A DNA stretch of 18,571 bases from JAMXLO01 sp041487355. GTDB taxonomy: Bacteria > Pseudomonadota > Alphaproteobacteria > Acetobacterales > Acetobacteraceae. The position numbers and the translations under genes were made by a program. Shown one piece after another: positions 7,406 through 14,912 of this stretch. The stretch is from contig JBGPND010000093.1 of assembly GCA_041487355.1 (NCBI GenBank), positions 1-18,571 of the forward strand. The letters run 5' to 3'. Positions within the stretch are counted from its first letter, which is position 1. Every line of letters begins with the position of its first letter. The notes beneath the pieces were generated by a model. It saw only the letters and a list, made by a program, of their open reading frames with translations. It had not been told where the DNA came from and ran no database searches.

Positions 7406-7606
7406 ATGCGCATCGCTGCTGCCTTTCTGACGTTTGTGTGCTTGGCTGCCTGCAGCGCGAAGTCCACGCCGTATGCCTCGGAACAGGCACTGACGCGCCA
7501 GGATGGCTGGCGTCAGCAACAGGCGGTGCTCGATGCCCAGGCGATCCTCGATGGCATGGCACAGGCCCGTCACCGTGCCCAGGAGCTGGCGCGCACGGCC
7601 CGCTAG
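7406..7606 (+). CDS. Small putative lipoprotein, 66 aa
   Basis: The product begins MRIAAAFLTFVCLAACS, a short charged start plus hydrophobic core ending in a lipobox (LAAC, Cys at about residue 16), so it should be lipid-modified and anchored in a membrane facing the periplasm. The mature part of about 50 residues is hydrophilic, helical-looking and rich in Gln/Ala/Arg (RQQQAVLDAQAILDGMAQARHRAQELARTAR), possibly a short coiled coil. No family is recognised. GGGAG lies about 13 bases before the ATG. The 96 bp between it and the MFS gene show no other feature I can support. It converges with the PepSY gene, 20 bp between stop codons. Confidence 0.68.
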   Translation: MRIAAAFLTFVCLAACSAKSTPYASEQALTRQDGWRQQQAVLDAQAILDGMAQARHRAQELARTAR

Positions 7607-7626
7607 GCTAGCCTCCCGGTCCAGGC

Positions 7627-7911
7627 TCAGTCGTCGTTGTCGTCGTCCGTCTTGCTGCTGAGCACGGCGCCTGTGCTCGGGCTCACTTCGAGCTTGGTCT
7701 TGCGCTGATCGGGTCCGGTCGCCTTCACCTTGTAGTCCCCGTCATCGAACTTGATCTTGCGGACCGTGTAGCCCTGCGATTGCAGACGCTGGGTGACCTG
7801 CTGGGCCGTCAGCGAGCCCGGCTGGAGTGCTGCCTTGTCGGAATTGCTGTCAGCCAGCGCAATGGCGGACACGCCGGCAATCAGCAGTGTGGCGAGAGCC
7901 AGTCGGATCAT
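7627..7911 (-). CDS. Periplasmic PepSY-domain protein, 94 aa
   Basis: This is a small secreted protein with one PepSY-like domain. The first 20 residues (MIRLALATLLIAGVSAIALA followed by DSNSDK) form a standard Sec signal peptide. The mature part has LTAQQVTQRLQSQGYTVRKIKFDDGDYKVKATGPDQRKTKLEVSPSTGAVL, the alpha-beta pattern of PepSY/YpeB domains, and an acidic tail (DDDNDD). Such proteins are often periplasmic inhibitors of proteases or partners of sensor and metal systems; the role here is unknown. The ATG at 7911 was chosen over an upstream start at 7977 because an AAGGAAG ribosome-binding site sits 6 nt before it and the signal peptide begins there. Confidence 0.85.
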   Translation of the reverse strand: MIRLALATLLIAGVSAIALADSNSDKAALQPGSLTAQQVTQRLQSQGYTVRKIKFDDGDYKVKATGPDQRKTKLEVSPSTGAVLSSKTDDDNDD

Positions 7912-8213
7912 GGCGGACTTCCTTCTAGGGTGATCGTAAGCCCTGCCGCTGGGAGGCGCGCAAACTCTGCCGGACATCGTCAGGCGTCAAGCCCTGCGCC
8001 GGGCAGCGCGCTCGATCGTTCGTGTGGCGGTCCGGCTGCGTTGACCGGCAGCGGCGATCGCGTTCACCCAGCGCCGTGCGGCGTCCAGCTCGGGCCCGGT
8101 GACCACCAGCGTGCGCGCAATCCTACGGGCGTCGCAGCGTAAACCATTTGCTCGCTTGTCCCGGCTAAAAGCGGGCCATGCTGCGCGATCGTCCGCAGCC
8201 GGAGGCCATGTGG
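7912..8213. other. Intergenic region before the sugar operon
   Basis: About 300 bp separate the PepSY start codon from the sugar-nucleotide operon on the other strand, so both promoters must be here. A minus-strand frame of 89 codons (7987-8256) could be a degraded gene end: its last part reads VVTGPELDAARRWVNAIAAAGQRSRTATRTIERAARRR. It has no recognisable domain, no good ribosome-binding site, and overlaps the start of the dehydratase, so I do not call it a gene. I see no convincing terminator or RNA gene. The weak inverted GCTGC/GCAGC near 8035-8055 is too short to interpret. Confidence 0.5.
7918..7924 (-). promoter_or_regulatory. Ribosome-binding site that fixes the PepSY start
   Basis: Read on the minus strand, AAGGAAG lies six bases before the ATG at 7911. 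It is one of the few strong Shine-Dalgarno matches in this window and rules out the in-frame upstream start at 7977. Confidence 0.75.
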
Positions 8214-9329
8214 ATGGAACTGCGGGAGCACCCGGTGGATGGTCTGGCGGCGCCAAGCCGCGGCTTCTGGGACGGCAGGCGCGTTCTCGTTCTGGGCCAT
8301 ACCGGCTTCAAGGGCGCCTGGCTCGGCCTGTGGCTGCAGCGGATGGGCGCCAGGCTGGCCGGCCTGTCGCTGCCCCCGCCCACCGAGCGCAGCCTGTTCC
8401 AGCTCGCCGGCCTGCAGGTCCTCGTGCCGACCACCTGCGGCGACATCCGCGACCTGAGCGTGGTGATCGACGCGATGCGCAACTGGCGCCCGGAGATCGT
8501 CTTCCACCTGGCGGCACAGGCGCTGGTGCGGCAATCGTACCGCGAGCCCGTGGAAACCTATGCGACGAACGTCATGGGCACGGTTCATGTGCTGGAAGCG
8601 GTCCGGCAGGTATCCTCCGTCCGCGCCGTGGTCGTGGTGACCAGCGACAAGTGTTATGAGAACCGGGAGTGGCCCTGGGCCTATCGCGAGACCGAGGCGA
8701 TGGGCGGCCACGATCCCTACAGCAGCTCGAAGGCCTGCGCCGAACTGGTCGCCTCCGCCTACCGGCGATCCTTCTTCTCGGTCCCGGGCAGCCGTATCGT
8801 CGGCATCGCCACCGCCCGCGCGGGCAACGTCATCGGCGGCGGCGACTGGGCGGCGGACCGTCTGCTGCCTGACTGCATGCAGGCACTGAGTGCCGGCCGC
8901 AGCATCGGAATCCGCAGCCCGCATGCGGTCCGCCCGTGGCAGCACGTGCTGGAACCGCTGTGCGGCTATCTGCTGCTGGCCGAGCGCCTGTACGAAGACC
9001 CGGCGGGGTTCGGCGACGCCTGGAACTTCGGCCCGGCCGAGGACGCCGCGCGTCCTGTCGCCTGGGTCGTTTCCCGCGTGGTGGAACAATGGGGCGAGGG
9101 GGCGGCATGGCACGTGACGCCAGGCGACGCGCCGCATGAGGCGCACCATCTCAAGGTTGATGCATCGCGGGCCCGCGCGAGACTGGGCTGGCGGCCACGC
9201 CTGCGGCTCAAGGATGCGCTGGCCTGGACGGTGCAATGGCATCGCCGCCTGAACGCCGGCGAACCGGCGCTGGCGCTCGCCGATGAACAGCTCTCCCGCT
9301 ATCGCGGGATGGATCTGGTCACGCAATGA
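8214..9329 (+). CDS. rfbG: CDP-glucose 4,6-dehydratase
   Basis: This short-chain dehydrogenase-type enzyme converts CDP-glucose to CDP-4-keto-6-deoxyglucose with bound NAD+, the entry step to CDP-linked deoxysugars. The Rossmann motif GHTGFKG is at residues 28-34 (FWDGRRVLVLGHTGFKGAWLGLWL), and the catalytic pair Y169-x3-K173 lies in DPYSSSKACAEL. The YRETEAMGGHDPYSSSKA block and the early PPPTERSLFQLAGL segment separate it from dTDP-glucose dehydratase (RmlB). The position usually Thr just before GHTGFKG is Leu here. The start is uncertain: 8178, 8208 and 8214 are in-frame ATGs. GGAGG at 8201-8205 is well spaced (8 nt) only for 8214, giving 371 residues. Its stop overlaps the next start by 4 bp (ATGA). 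The cytidylyltransferase rfbF that would supply its substrate is not next to it. Confidence 0.92.
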   Translation: MELREHPVDGLAAPSRGFWDGRRVLVLGHTGFKGAWLGLWLQRMGARLAGLSLPPPTERSLFQLAGLQVLVPTTCGDIRDLSVVIDAMRNWRPEIVFHLAAQALVRQSYREPVETYATNVMGTVHVLEAVRQVSSVRAVVVVTSDKCYENREWPWAYRETEAMGGHDPYSSSKACAELVASAYRRSFFSVPGSRIVGIATARAGNVIGGGDWAADRLLPDCMQALSAGRSIGIRSPHAVRPWQHVLEPLCGYLLLAERLYEDPAGFGDAWNFGPAEDAARPVAWVVSRVVEQWGEGAAWHVTPGDAPHEAHHLKVDASRARARLGWRPRLRLKDALAWTVQWHRRLNAGEPALALADEQLSRYRGMDLVTQ

Positions 9330-10558
9330 CCGCGGGAATCTGCCGTTTCTGCGGAATCGCGCTGAGGCGCAGCTTTGTCGACCTTGGCCGCTCGCCGTTG
9401 TCCAATTCGTTTCTCGCCGCCGACCAGATCAGGCTGATGGAGCCGCATTACAAGCTGCATGCATATGTCTGCGAGAGCTGTCTGCTGGTCCAACTGGAGG
9501 CGTTCGAGACGGCGGAGAGCATCTTCAGCGACTATCTCTACTTCTCATCGTATTCCGACCTCTGGCTGCGCCACGCGGAGGCCTATGCGGAGAGAATGAC
9601 CGGAGAGCTCGGCCTCGGCCCCGGTTCGCTGGTGGTCGAGGTGGCGAGCAACGACGGCTACCTGCTGCAGTATTTCCAGCGGCGCGACGTGGCCGTGCTG
9701 GGCGTGGAGCCGGCAGCCAATGTCGCCAGGGTCGCCGAAGCGAAGGGCATTCCGACGGAGATCGCCTTCTTCGGCCAAGCGACCGCACGGCTGTTGGCCG
9801 AGACCGGCAGGGCGGCCGACCTGATCTGCGCCAACAACGTGCTGGCCCATGTGCCCGACCTGAACGACTTCGTCGCCGGGCTCAGAATTCTCCTGAAACC
9901 CGGCGGCACCATCACCGTCGAGTTCCCGCATCTGCTCTCTCTGATCGCGGAGCGGCAGTTCGACACCATCTACCACGAGCATTTCTCTTACTTCTCGCTA
10001 CTCGTGGTCGACAAGGTGTTCGCGCGGCACGGGTTGCGGGTGTTCGACGTGGATCGCCTGCCGACGCATGGCGGCTCGCTGCGGATTCATGCGCGTCACG
10101 CCGAGTATGCGTCGCGCGTTCGGACGGACCGGTTCGACGCCGTGCTGGCGGACGAACGCGCGGCCGGGCTCGATGACGTCGCGACCTACGACCGCTTCGC
10201 CGAGACGGTCATCGACGTGAAGTGCCAGGTGCTGGAATTTCTCCTGACGGCACGGCGCGAGGGCAGGCTGGTGGTCGGCTACGGTGCGCCGGCTAAGGGC
10301 AACACGCTGCTCAACTATTGCGGTGTCGGGCCGGAGCTGCTCCGCTTCACCGTCGACCGCAGTCCGCACAAGCAGGGGCGTTACCTGCCCGGGGTGCAGA
10401 TCCCCATCTTCGCTCCCGAACGCATCCTCCAGGCGAGGCCGGACTACGTCTTCATCCTGCCCTGGAACCTCAAGGACGAGATCATCGACCAGATGCGCGC
10501 GGTGCGCGATTGGGGTGGTCGGTTCGTCGTGCCGATACCGCGCATGCGGGTCCTCTGA
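9326..10558 (+). CDS. Sugar-nucleotide C-methyltransferase (TylC3/NovU type)
   Basis: The 410-residue protein has the three-part layout of deoxysugar C-methyltransferases. An N-terminal zinc-binding region has Cys pairs C6/C9 and C49/C52. A class I SAM domain has motif I VEVASNDGY around residues 104-112 and LKPGGTITVEFPH further on. The C-terminal domain contains VVGYGAPAKGNTLLNYCGVGPELLRFTVDRSPHKQGRYLPG. The YHEHFSYFS block (Y216, H217, E218, H219) and Y76 match positions described as active-site residues in TcaB9-like C-3 methyltransferases. It should methylate a carbon, most likely C3, of the 4-keto-6-deoxy sugar made by the upstream dehydratase, giving a branched-chain sugar. It overlaps the upstream gene by 4 bp and the downstream gene by 1 bp, so the three are translationally coupled. 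The methylated carbon and nucleotide carrier are inferred. Confidence 0.92.
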   Translation: MTAGICRFCGIALRRSFVDLGRSPLSNSFLAADQIRLMEPHYKLHAYVCESCLLVQLEAFETAESIFSDYLYFSSYSDLWLRHAEAYAERMTGELGLGPGSLVVEVASNDGYLLQYFQRRDVAVLGVEPAANVARVAEAKGIPTEIAFFGQATARLLAETGRAADLICANNVLAHVPDLNDFVAGLRILLKPGGTITVEFPHLLSLIAERQFDTIYHEHFSYFSLLVVDKVFARHGLRVFDVDRLPTHGGSLRIHARHAEYASRVRTDRFDAVLADERAAGLDDVATYDRFAETVIDVKCQVLEFLLTARREGRLVVGYGAPAKGNTLLNYCGVGPELLRFTVDRSPHKQGRYLPGVQIPIFAPERILQARPDYVFILPWNLKDEIIDQMRAVRDWGGRFVVPIPRMRVL

Positions 10559-11085
10559 TGCTGTTCACCGAACTGGAGCTGCCGGGGGCATTCATTGTCG
10601 CCCCGGAGCGCCGGGTCGATTCGCGGGGTTATTTCGCGCGAACCTTCTGCCGCGATGAATTCGCCGCTCATGGGCTGGCGAGTGATTTCGTGCAATGCAA
10701 CACGTCGTACAATGCGCGCCGCGGCACTCTGCGCGGCATGCATTTCCAGCTTGCGCCGCACGAGGAGGCAAAACTGGTCCGTTGCACGCGCGGAGCCATC
10801 TTCGACGTCGTGCTCGACCTGCGTTTCCGCCGCTGGCAGGCGGTCGAACTGACCGCCAACAACGGCCTGGCACTGTTCATCCCGGGCGGGTTCGCCCACG
10901 GCTTCCAGACGCTGACCGACGATGCGGAAGTATTCTATCAGATGGCGGAGCACTACCATTCCGGTTCGGCCGCCGGTGTTCGCTGGGATGACCCGGCATT
11001 CGCCATCGACTGGCCGATCCGGCCGCCGATCCTGTCCCCGAGGGACGCCTCCCATGCCGACTTTCGCCTGCCCGCCGGGGCGTGA
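10558..11085 (+). CDS. dTDP-4-dehydrorhamnose 3,5-epimerase family protein (RmlC-like)
   Basis: This 175-residue cupin-fold protein belongs to the RmlC family, which epimerises C3 and/or C5 of 4-keto-6-deoxy sugar nucleotides. Conserved blocks are DSRGYFARTFCRDEF, NTSYNARRGTLRGMHFQ with the catalytic His at H62, EEAKLVRCTRGAIFDVVLDLR, FIPGGFAHGFQTL, and the EHYHSGSAAGVRWDDPAFAIDWP segment with a likely catalytic Tyr (Y133). Typical members have about five more residues after DLR (a D/G-S-P-T segment before the next W); here DLR runs directly into FRRWQ, a clean shortening of that loop. Its ATG overlaps the preceding TGA by one base (TGATG). With the dehydratase and methyltransferase it likely sets the final stereochemistry, but no 4-ketoreductase or glycosyltransferase follows; the operon ends at a repeat. 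A single 3- or 5-epimerase activity is possible. Confidence 0.88.
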   Translation: MLFTELELPGAFIVAPERRVDSRGYFARTFCRDEFAAHGLASDFVQCNTSYNARRGTLRGMHFQLAPHEEAKLVRCTRGAIFDVVLDLRFRRWQAVELTANNGLALFIPGGFAHGFQTLTDDAEVFYQMAEHYHSGSAAGVRWDDPAFAIDWPIRPPILSPRDASHADFRLPAGA

Positions 11086-11112
11086 TACCGCTCGCATCGG
11101 CGGACCCAGAGT

Positions 11113-11352
11113 GTCATTGCGAGTAGCGGAGCGGTGGCCGGGCTTGACCCCATAGGCATCAGGATAAGCGGCGGTGTGAGGCAAAGTCCTCCCACTCCCC
11201 TTGCGGGAGGGGGGAGAACATTTCGTGCCCACGTCCCTATCCTGATGCGTATGGGGCTTGACCCGGCCAAGCAAGCCCCATGGTAGTACGCAACACCCTG
11301 GGGATTGCTTCGCCCCCCGCCTTCGCAGGGACAAGCTTTGGTTCGCAATGAC
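11113..11352. repeat. Composite nested palindromic repeat, copy 2
   Basis: This is the second copy of the element at 680-977, in the same orientation. Its ends are GTCATTGCGAG (11113-11123) and a near-identical inverted end finishing at 11352. The 31-bp inner arms are at 11136-11166 and 11238-11268. The central G/C module is only a single hairpin (about 11188-11215) instead of the doubled one in copy 1. Near its right end it carries an extra mini-palindrome (11317-11337) that copy 1 lacks. It fills the gap between the epimerase gene and the GMC gene, ending 18 bp before the GMC ATG, so any GMC promoter lies within or before it. No target-site duplication is visible. Confidence 0.85.
11317..11337 (+). 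repeat. Nested mini-palindrome inside repeat copy 2
   Basis: A 21-bp sequence built on CCGCCTTCGC then GGG and AGCT splits the right end of the larger repeat: copy 1 reads straight through from its GATTGCTTCGCC to its CTCGCAATGAC end, while copy 2 has about 28 extra bases here. The same 21-mer with 3 mismatches sits inside the broken transposase at 14913-14933. Confidence 0.6.
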
Positions 11353-11370
11353 ATCGGGGTGCATCGGTAA

Positions 11371-13080
11371 ATGATCTTCGACTACATCATCGTCGGCGGT
11401 GGATCGGCTGGCGCGGTGCTGGCCAACCGGTTGTCGGCCCGCGGCGCGAACCGCGTGCTGCTGTGCGAAGCGGGGGAAGACACGCCCGACGGGCGGGTGC
11501 CGGAGGCGATACTCGACAGCCGGTCCGGCATCGCGTCCCGCGATCCGCGCTTCCTGTGGAGCAAGTTGCGCGTCACCACCGAGGTGATCCCGCACAACGA
11601 CCCGGATGCGCCGCGCCCGCGCGAGTTGCGCTACGAGCAGGCCCGCGTGCTCGGCGGCGGCTCCTCGATCAACGGCCAGCTCGCCAACCGCGGGTCGCCG
11701 GCGGACTACGATGACTGGGAAGCGCGCGGCGCCACCGGCTGGAACTGGGCGCAGGTGCTGCCGTATTTCCGGAAGGTCGAGCGCGATATCGACTTCGACG
11801 GACCGCTGCATGGCTCGGACGGCCGCATCCCGGTGCGGCGCATCTTCCCGGACAACTGGCCGGAGCATGCCAAGGCCTGCGGCGAGGCCTTCCGCCTGGC
11901 CGGGTTCAACTATCTGGAGGATCAGAACGGCATATTCGAGGACGGCTATTATCCGCTCACCATCTCCAACCTGTACGAGCGCCGGGTGTCCGCGGCGATC
12001 GGCTATCTCACGCCGGCGGTGCGCCAGCGCGACAACCTGGTCATCACCACCAAGACGGAGATGTGCGAGCTGCTGTTCGAGGACACCCGCTGCGTCGGCA
12101 TCCGGGCGCTGGTGGCAGGCCGCGACACCGAGTTCCACGGCCGGGAAGTGATTCTGTGTTGCGGTGCCATCCACTCGCCAGCGGTTCTGTTGCGGGCCGG
12201 CATCGGTCCCGTGGCGCATCTGCGCGAGCATGGGATTGCCGTGCGCGCGCACCTGCCGGGAGTTGGGCAGCGGCTGATGGACCATCCGTCGATCGCGGTC
12301 GCGTCCTACATCAAGCGGCCGTCACGGATCAGCCCATACACCAAGCGTTCGCTCCTGGTCGGGCTGCGCTTCTCCTCCGGCCTCGAAGGCGCTCCTCCTG
12401 GCGACATGGCGCTGACCGTCTCCACCAAATCCGCCTGGCATGCGATCGGCGATCGCATCGCGTCGATGACGATTTGGGTCAACAGGACCTACTCGGACAC
12501 CGGCCAGGTCCGGCTGGTGTCGCCGGACTGGCGGGAGGAACCCAGCGTCGACTTCAACCTGCTGTCGGATCAGCGCGACCTGCTCCGACTGATGAACGGG
12601 TTCCGCCGTATCGCCGCGATCCACGAGCTGCCGCCGCTGCGCGCGATCGCCTCCGATCTGTTCCCGGCCAGTTTCAGCGATAAGATTCGCAAGGTCGGCG
12701 ATGTTACGCTGAAGAACTGGATCCTCACGACGATCGGCGCCCAGTTGCTGGATGGGCCTGCGGCGCTGCGGCGTTTCATGATCCATACCTTCATCCGCGA
12801 TGCCACCGACATCGGGTCGGCCCTGGGCGACGACGAGGTGCTGGAGGCCTTCGTCCGTCACGCCGCCGTGGGCGTGTGGCATGCCTCCTGCTCCTGCCGC
12901 ATGGGCTCGGCGGATGATCCGATGACGGTGACCGGCGCATCGGGGCTGGTGCGTGGCGTGCAGGCGCTGCGCGTCGTCGATGCGTCGATCTTTCCGGTGA
13001 TCCCCTGCGCCAACACCAACTTCCCTACGATGATGGTGGCGGAGAAGATTGCCGACGACATTCTGCACACGCAGAACTGA
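11371..13080 (+). CDS. GMC family FAD-dependent oxidoreductase
   Basis: This 569-residue flavoenzyme of the glucose-methanol-choline family would oxidise an alcohol (or similar) using FAD. The FAD-binding Rossmann motif IIVGGGSAG is at residues 6-14, followed by EAGED. The second signature region RVLGGGSSINGQLANRGSPADYDDWE is typical. The C-terminal part has the catalytic histidine H504 in GVWHASCSCRMG and the paired asparagine in NTNFP (residues 548-552). Length is normal for choline dehydrogenase/alcohol dehydrogenase-type members. There is no signal peptide or Tat motif, so it should be cytoplasmic. The ATG at 11371 has no clear ribosome-binding site and follows a palindromic repeat by 18 bp. 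The substrate cannot be named from sequence alone, and the neighbouring sugar operon does not prove a sugar substrate. Confidence 0.93.
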   Translation: MIFDYIIVGGGSAGAVLANRLSARGANRVLLCEAGEDTPDGRVPEAILDSRSGIASRDPRFLWSKLRVTTEVIPHNDPDAPRPRELRYEQARVLGGGSSINGQLANRGSPADYDDWEARGATGWNWAQVLPYFRKVERDIDFDGPLHGSDGRIPVRRIFPDNWPEHAKACGEAFRLAGFNYLEDQNGIFEDGYYPLTISNLYERRVSAAIGYLTPAVRQRDNLVITTKTEMCELLFEDTRCVGIRALVAGRDTEFHGREVILCCGAIHSPAVLLRAGIGPVAHLREHGIAVRAHLPGVGQRLMDHPSIAVASYIKRPSRISPYTKRSLLVGLRFSSGLEGAPPGDMALTVSTKSAWHAIGDRIASMTIWVNRTYSDTGQVRLVSPDWREEPSVDFNLLSDQRDLLRLMNGFRRIAAIHELPPLRAIASDLFPASFSDKIRKVGDVTLKNWILTTIGAQLLDGPAALRRFMIHTFIRDATDIGSALGDDEVLEAFVRHAAVGVWHASCSCRMGSADDPMTVTGASGLVRGVQALRVVDASIFPVIPCANTNFPTMMVAEKIADDILHTQN

Positions 13081-13139
13081 CCGCGCCGCCTGTCCTGCTT
13101 GCTCCCGTCCGACGGCCTGACGAACGGAGCGTATGTGCG

Positions 13140-13886
13140 ATGACGCAGAACATCTATGACAACGACGAGTTCTTCGCCGGATACAGCCGGCTGCCCCGCT
13201 CGGTCGGGGGCTTGGACGGCGCGCCGGAATGGCCGGCGCTCCGGGCTCTGTTGCCTGACCTGCGCGGGCGGAAGGTGCTGGATCTCGGCTGCGGCTTCGG
13301 CTGGTTCTGCCGCTGGGCGCGCGAGAACGGCGCGGCTCACGTCCTGGGCATCGATGTTTCCGAGAAGATGCTGGCGCGGGCCAGGGACACGACGCCGGAC
13401 ACGGCGATCACCTACACCAGGGCCGACATGGAACGGCTCGATCTGTCACCGGCTTCATTCGACCTTGTCTACAGTTCGTTGGCCTTGCACTACATCGCGA
13501 ACCTGGACGGCCTGCTGTCGCAGGTGCACCGGTCTCTCGTCCCGGGTGGCAGCCTGGTCTTCTCGGTCGAGCACCCGATCTACACGGCCCCCACCGATCC
13601 GCACTGGTTCGTCGATGCCGCGGGTCGCAAGGTCTGGCCCGTCGACCGCTATCTGGATGAGGGTCCTCGCTCCACCGACTGGCTCGCCAAGGGCGTGATC
13701 AAGCAGCACCGGACGCTCGCGACCTATCTCAACCTGCTGCTTCGATCCGGCTTCGCACTATCGCATGTCGAGGAGTGGGGCCCGACCGAGGCGCAGATAA
13801 CGTCGCGGCCCCAGCTCGCCGACGAGCATCAGCGCCCGCCGTTCCTGCTTGTGGCTGCGAGGCGCCAGGCCGACGGGGCGCGCTGA
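13140..13886 (+). CDS. Class I SAM-dependent methyltransferase
   Basis: The 248-residue protein has a Methyltransf_11-type domain. Motif I VLDLGCGFGWF is at residues 46-56, the acidic end of strand 2 is in GIDVSEKML, and FDLVYSSLALHYI followed by HRSLVPGGSLVFSVEHPIY gives the later motifs. The N-terminal segment MTQNIYDNDEFFAGYSRLPRSVGGLDGAPEW is characteristic of a common bacterial group of small-molecule methyltransferases of about 245 residues whose substrate is generally unknown. The start at 13140 fits this N-terminus; GGAG lies about 10 bases upstream. It follows the GMC gene by 59 bp on the same strand and may be co-transcribed. Downstream begins insertion-sequence debris. Confidence 0.9.
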   Translation: MTQNIYDNDEFFAGYSRLPRSVGGLDGAPEWPALRALLPDLRGRKVLDLGCGFGWFCRWARENGAAHVLGIDVSEKMLARARDTTPDTAITYTRADMERLDLSPASFDLVYSSLALHYIANLDGLLSQVHRSLVPGGSLVFSVEHPIYTAPTDPHWFVDAAGRKVWPVDRYLDEGPRSTDWLAKGVIKQHRTLATYLNLLLRSGFALSHVEEWGPTEAQITSRPQLADEHQRPPFLLVAARRQADGAR

Positions 13887-13896
13887 AGCCGCGAGG

Positions 13897-13924
13897 CCCC
13901 TCCCCCAACCCCCTCTCCTTGCGG
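13897..13924. repeat. Single arm of the G/C-run repeat module
   Basis: This C-run segment ending CTCCTTGCGG matches one arm of the central hairpin of the repeats at 680-977 and 2890-2986, without its inverted partner. It lies exactly at the 3' end of the broken transposase, directly after the methyltransferase stop, and may mark a recombination or truncation point. Confidence 0.55.
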
Positions 13925-14270
13925 CTACGGGAGCCGCACATGTGCGGAACGATATGCGAGGTGCCATCCGGCCAAGATCGGGTCGAGGCGAAGCAGGCCG
14001 TGATGCATGGTTTTTGGGCCTGGGGGCTTGTAACCCTTGGAGGTGTAGCCGGACCACCCGCCGAGGCGCGCGACGATCCAGGCGAGCCACGCCAGCGTGG
14101 TGCTGTGGTGCGGGTTCTTGAGCTTTTCGGTGCGGCCTTCCAGGCTGGCATTCAAGCTGCGCAGCGCCGGCATGTCAGCGGCGTCGATGGCGTCGGTAAT
14201 GGTCTGTTCGGTGCTGCCATCGCGAGCCAGCACAAGTTGCATGGAGCGTGCCGCGGCGATCAATAGCCTG

Positions 14271-14291
14271 CCCCCGGACTTGATCCGGGGG
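14271..14291. repeat. Mini-palindrome inserted in the transposase pseudogene
   Basis: CCCCCGGA and TCCGGGGG (8-bp perfect arms) flank a 5-nt loop. On the minus strand this interrupts the transposase between KLAVVA and the expected LIAAARSMQLVLARDG, adding about 26 bp and shifting the frame. It is a short REP-like palindrome common in style to alphaproteobacterial genomes. Confidence 0.75.
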
Positions 14292-14912
14292 CCACGACGG
14301 CGAGCTTGGTGAAGCTGCGCGCCTCGATCATCTGCGACTCCTCGATGCGCAGACCGTGCGTCTTCAGCGAGCGGAACACCTGCTCGATGATCCAACACAG
14401 CCGATACCAGGCGACGATCTGGCGTGCCTGCTCCACGGTGCCGATCTGATGTGTGGTCAACAGCGGCCAGTGCACCGGTTCCTGACCTTTGGGCGCGTTG
14501 AGTTCACGCACATCGACCGCCCACAGCGCCACTGTCTTCGGCAGATCCCTGGCCACCGCTTGCCGAGGCCGCTGCAACGTCACCGCGCCAAATCGCAGCG
14601 CCACCGTTGCCCGCCGTTCGGGGCGCCCGGGGCATGCTGGCAGCGTGATCGTATAGCGATCCTGCTCGGCCCAGCCATCGCAGCACGCGGACAGCAGCAC
14701 ATTCTCCGCCAGCAAACGATCCTGCGCTGAGCGACACAGCAGGTGCACCTGCGTCGGCCGGCGGGCAAACAGCGCATAGATATCGCTTTTCCGGTCCGCC
14801 ACCACAGTGATTGTCGCGGCCTCCGACAGCACATCGCCCGCCGCCTCGGCGCCGTCCAACCAACGGCGCGACTCCTTCTCGTCCGCCGCACGCCCGCGCC
14901 GGTCCGAAACCG

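Noticed and set aside
7987..8256. Possible 89-codon minus-strand gene in the gap before the sugar operon
   Set aside because: No domain, no ribosome-binding site, Arg/Ala-rich composition and overlap with the dehydratase start. A decayed gene end cannot be excluded but is not supported.
8064..9326. 420-codon minus-strand open frame opposite the CDP-glucose dehydratase
   Set aside because: It is antisense to rfbG with no recognisable motif.
10444..12285. 613-codon minus-strand open frame across the epimerase gene, repeat copy 2 and the GMC gene
   Set aside because: It is antisense to well-supported genes with clear motifs and crosses a palindromic repeat; the composition is His/Arg/Gln-rich, as expected of an antisense frame.
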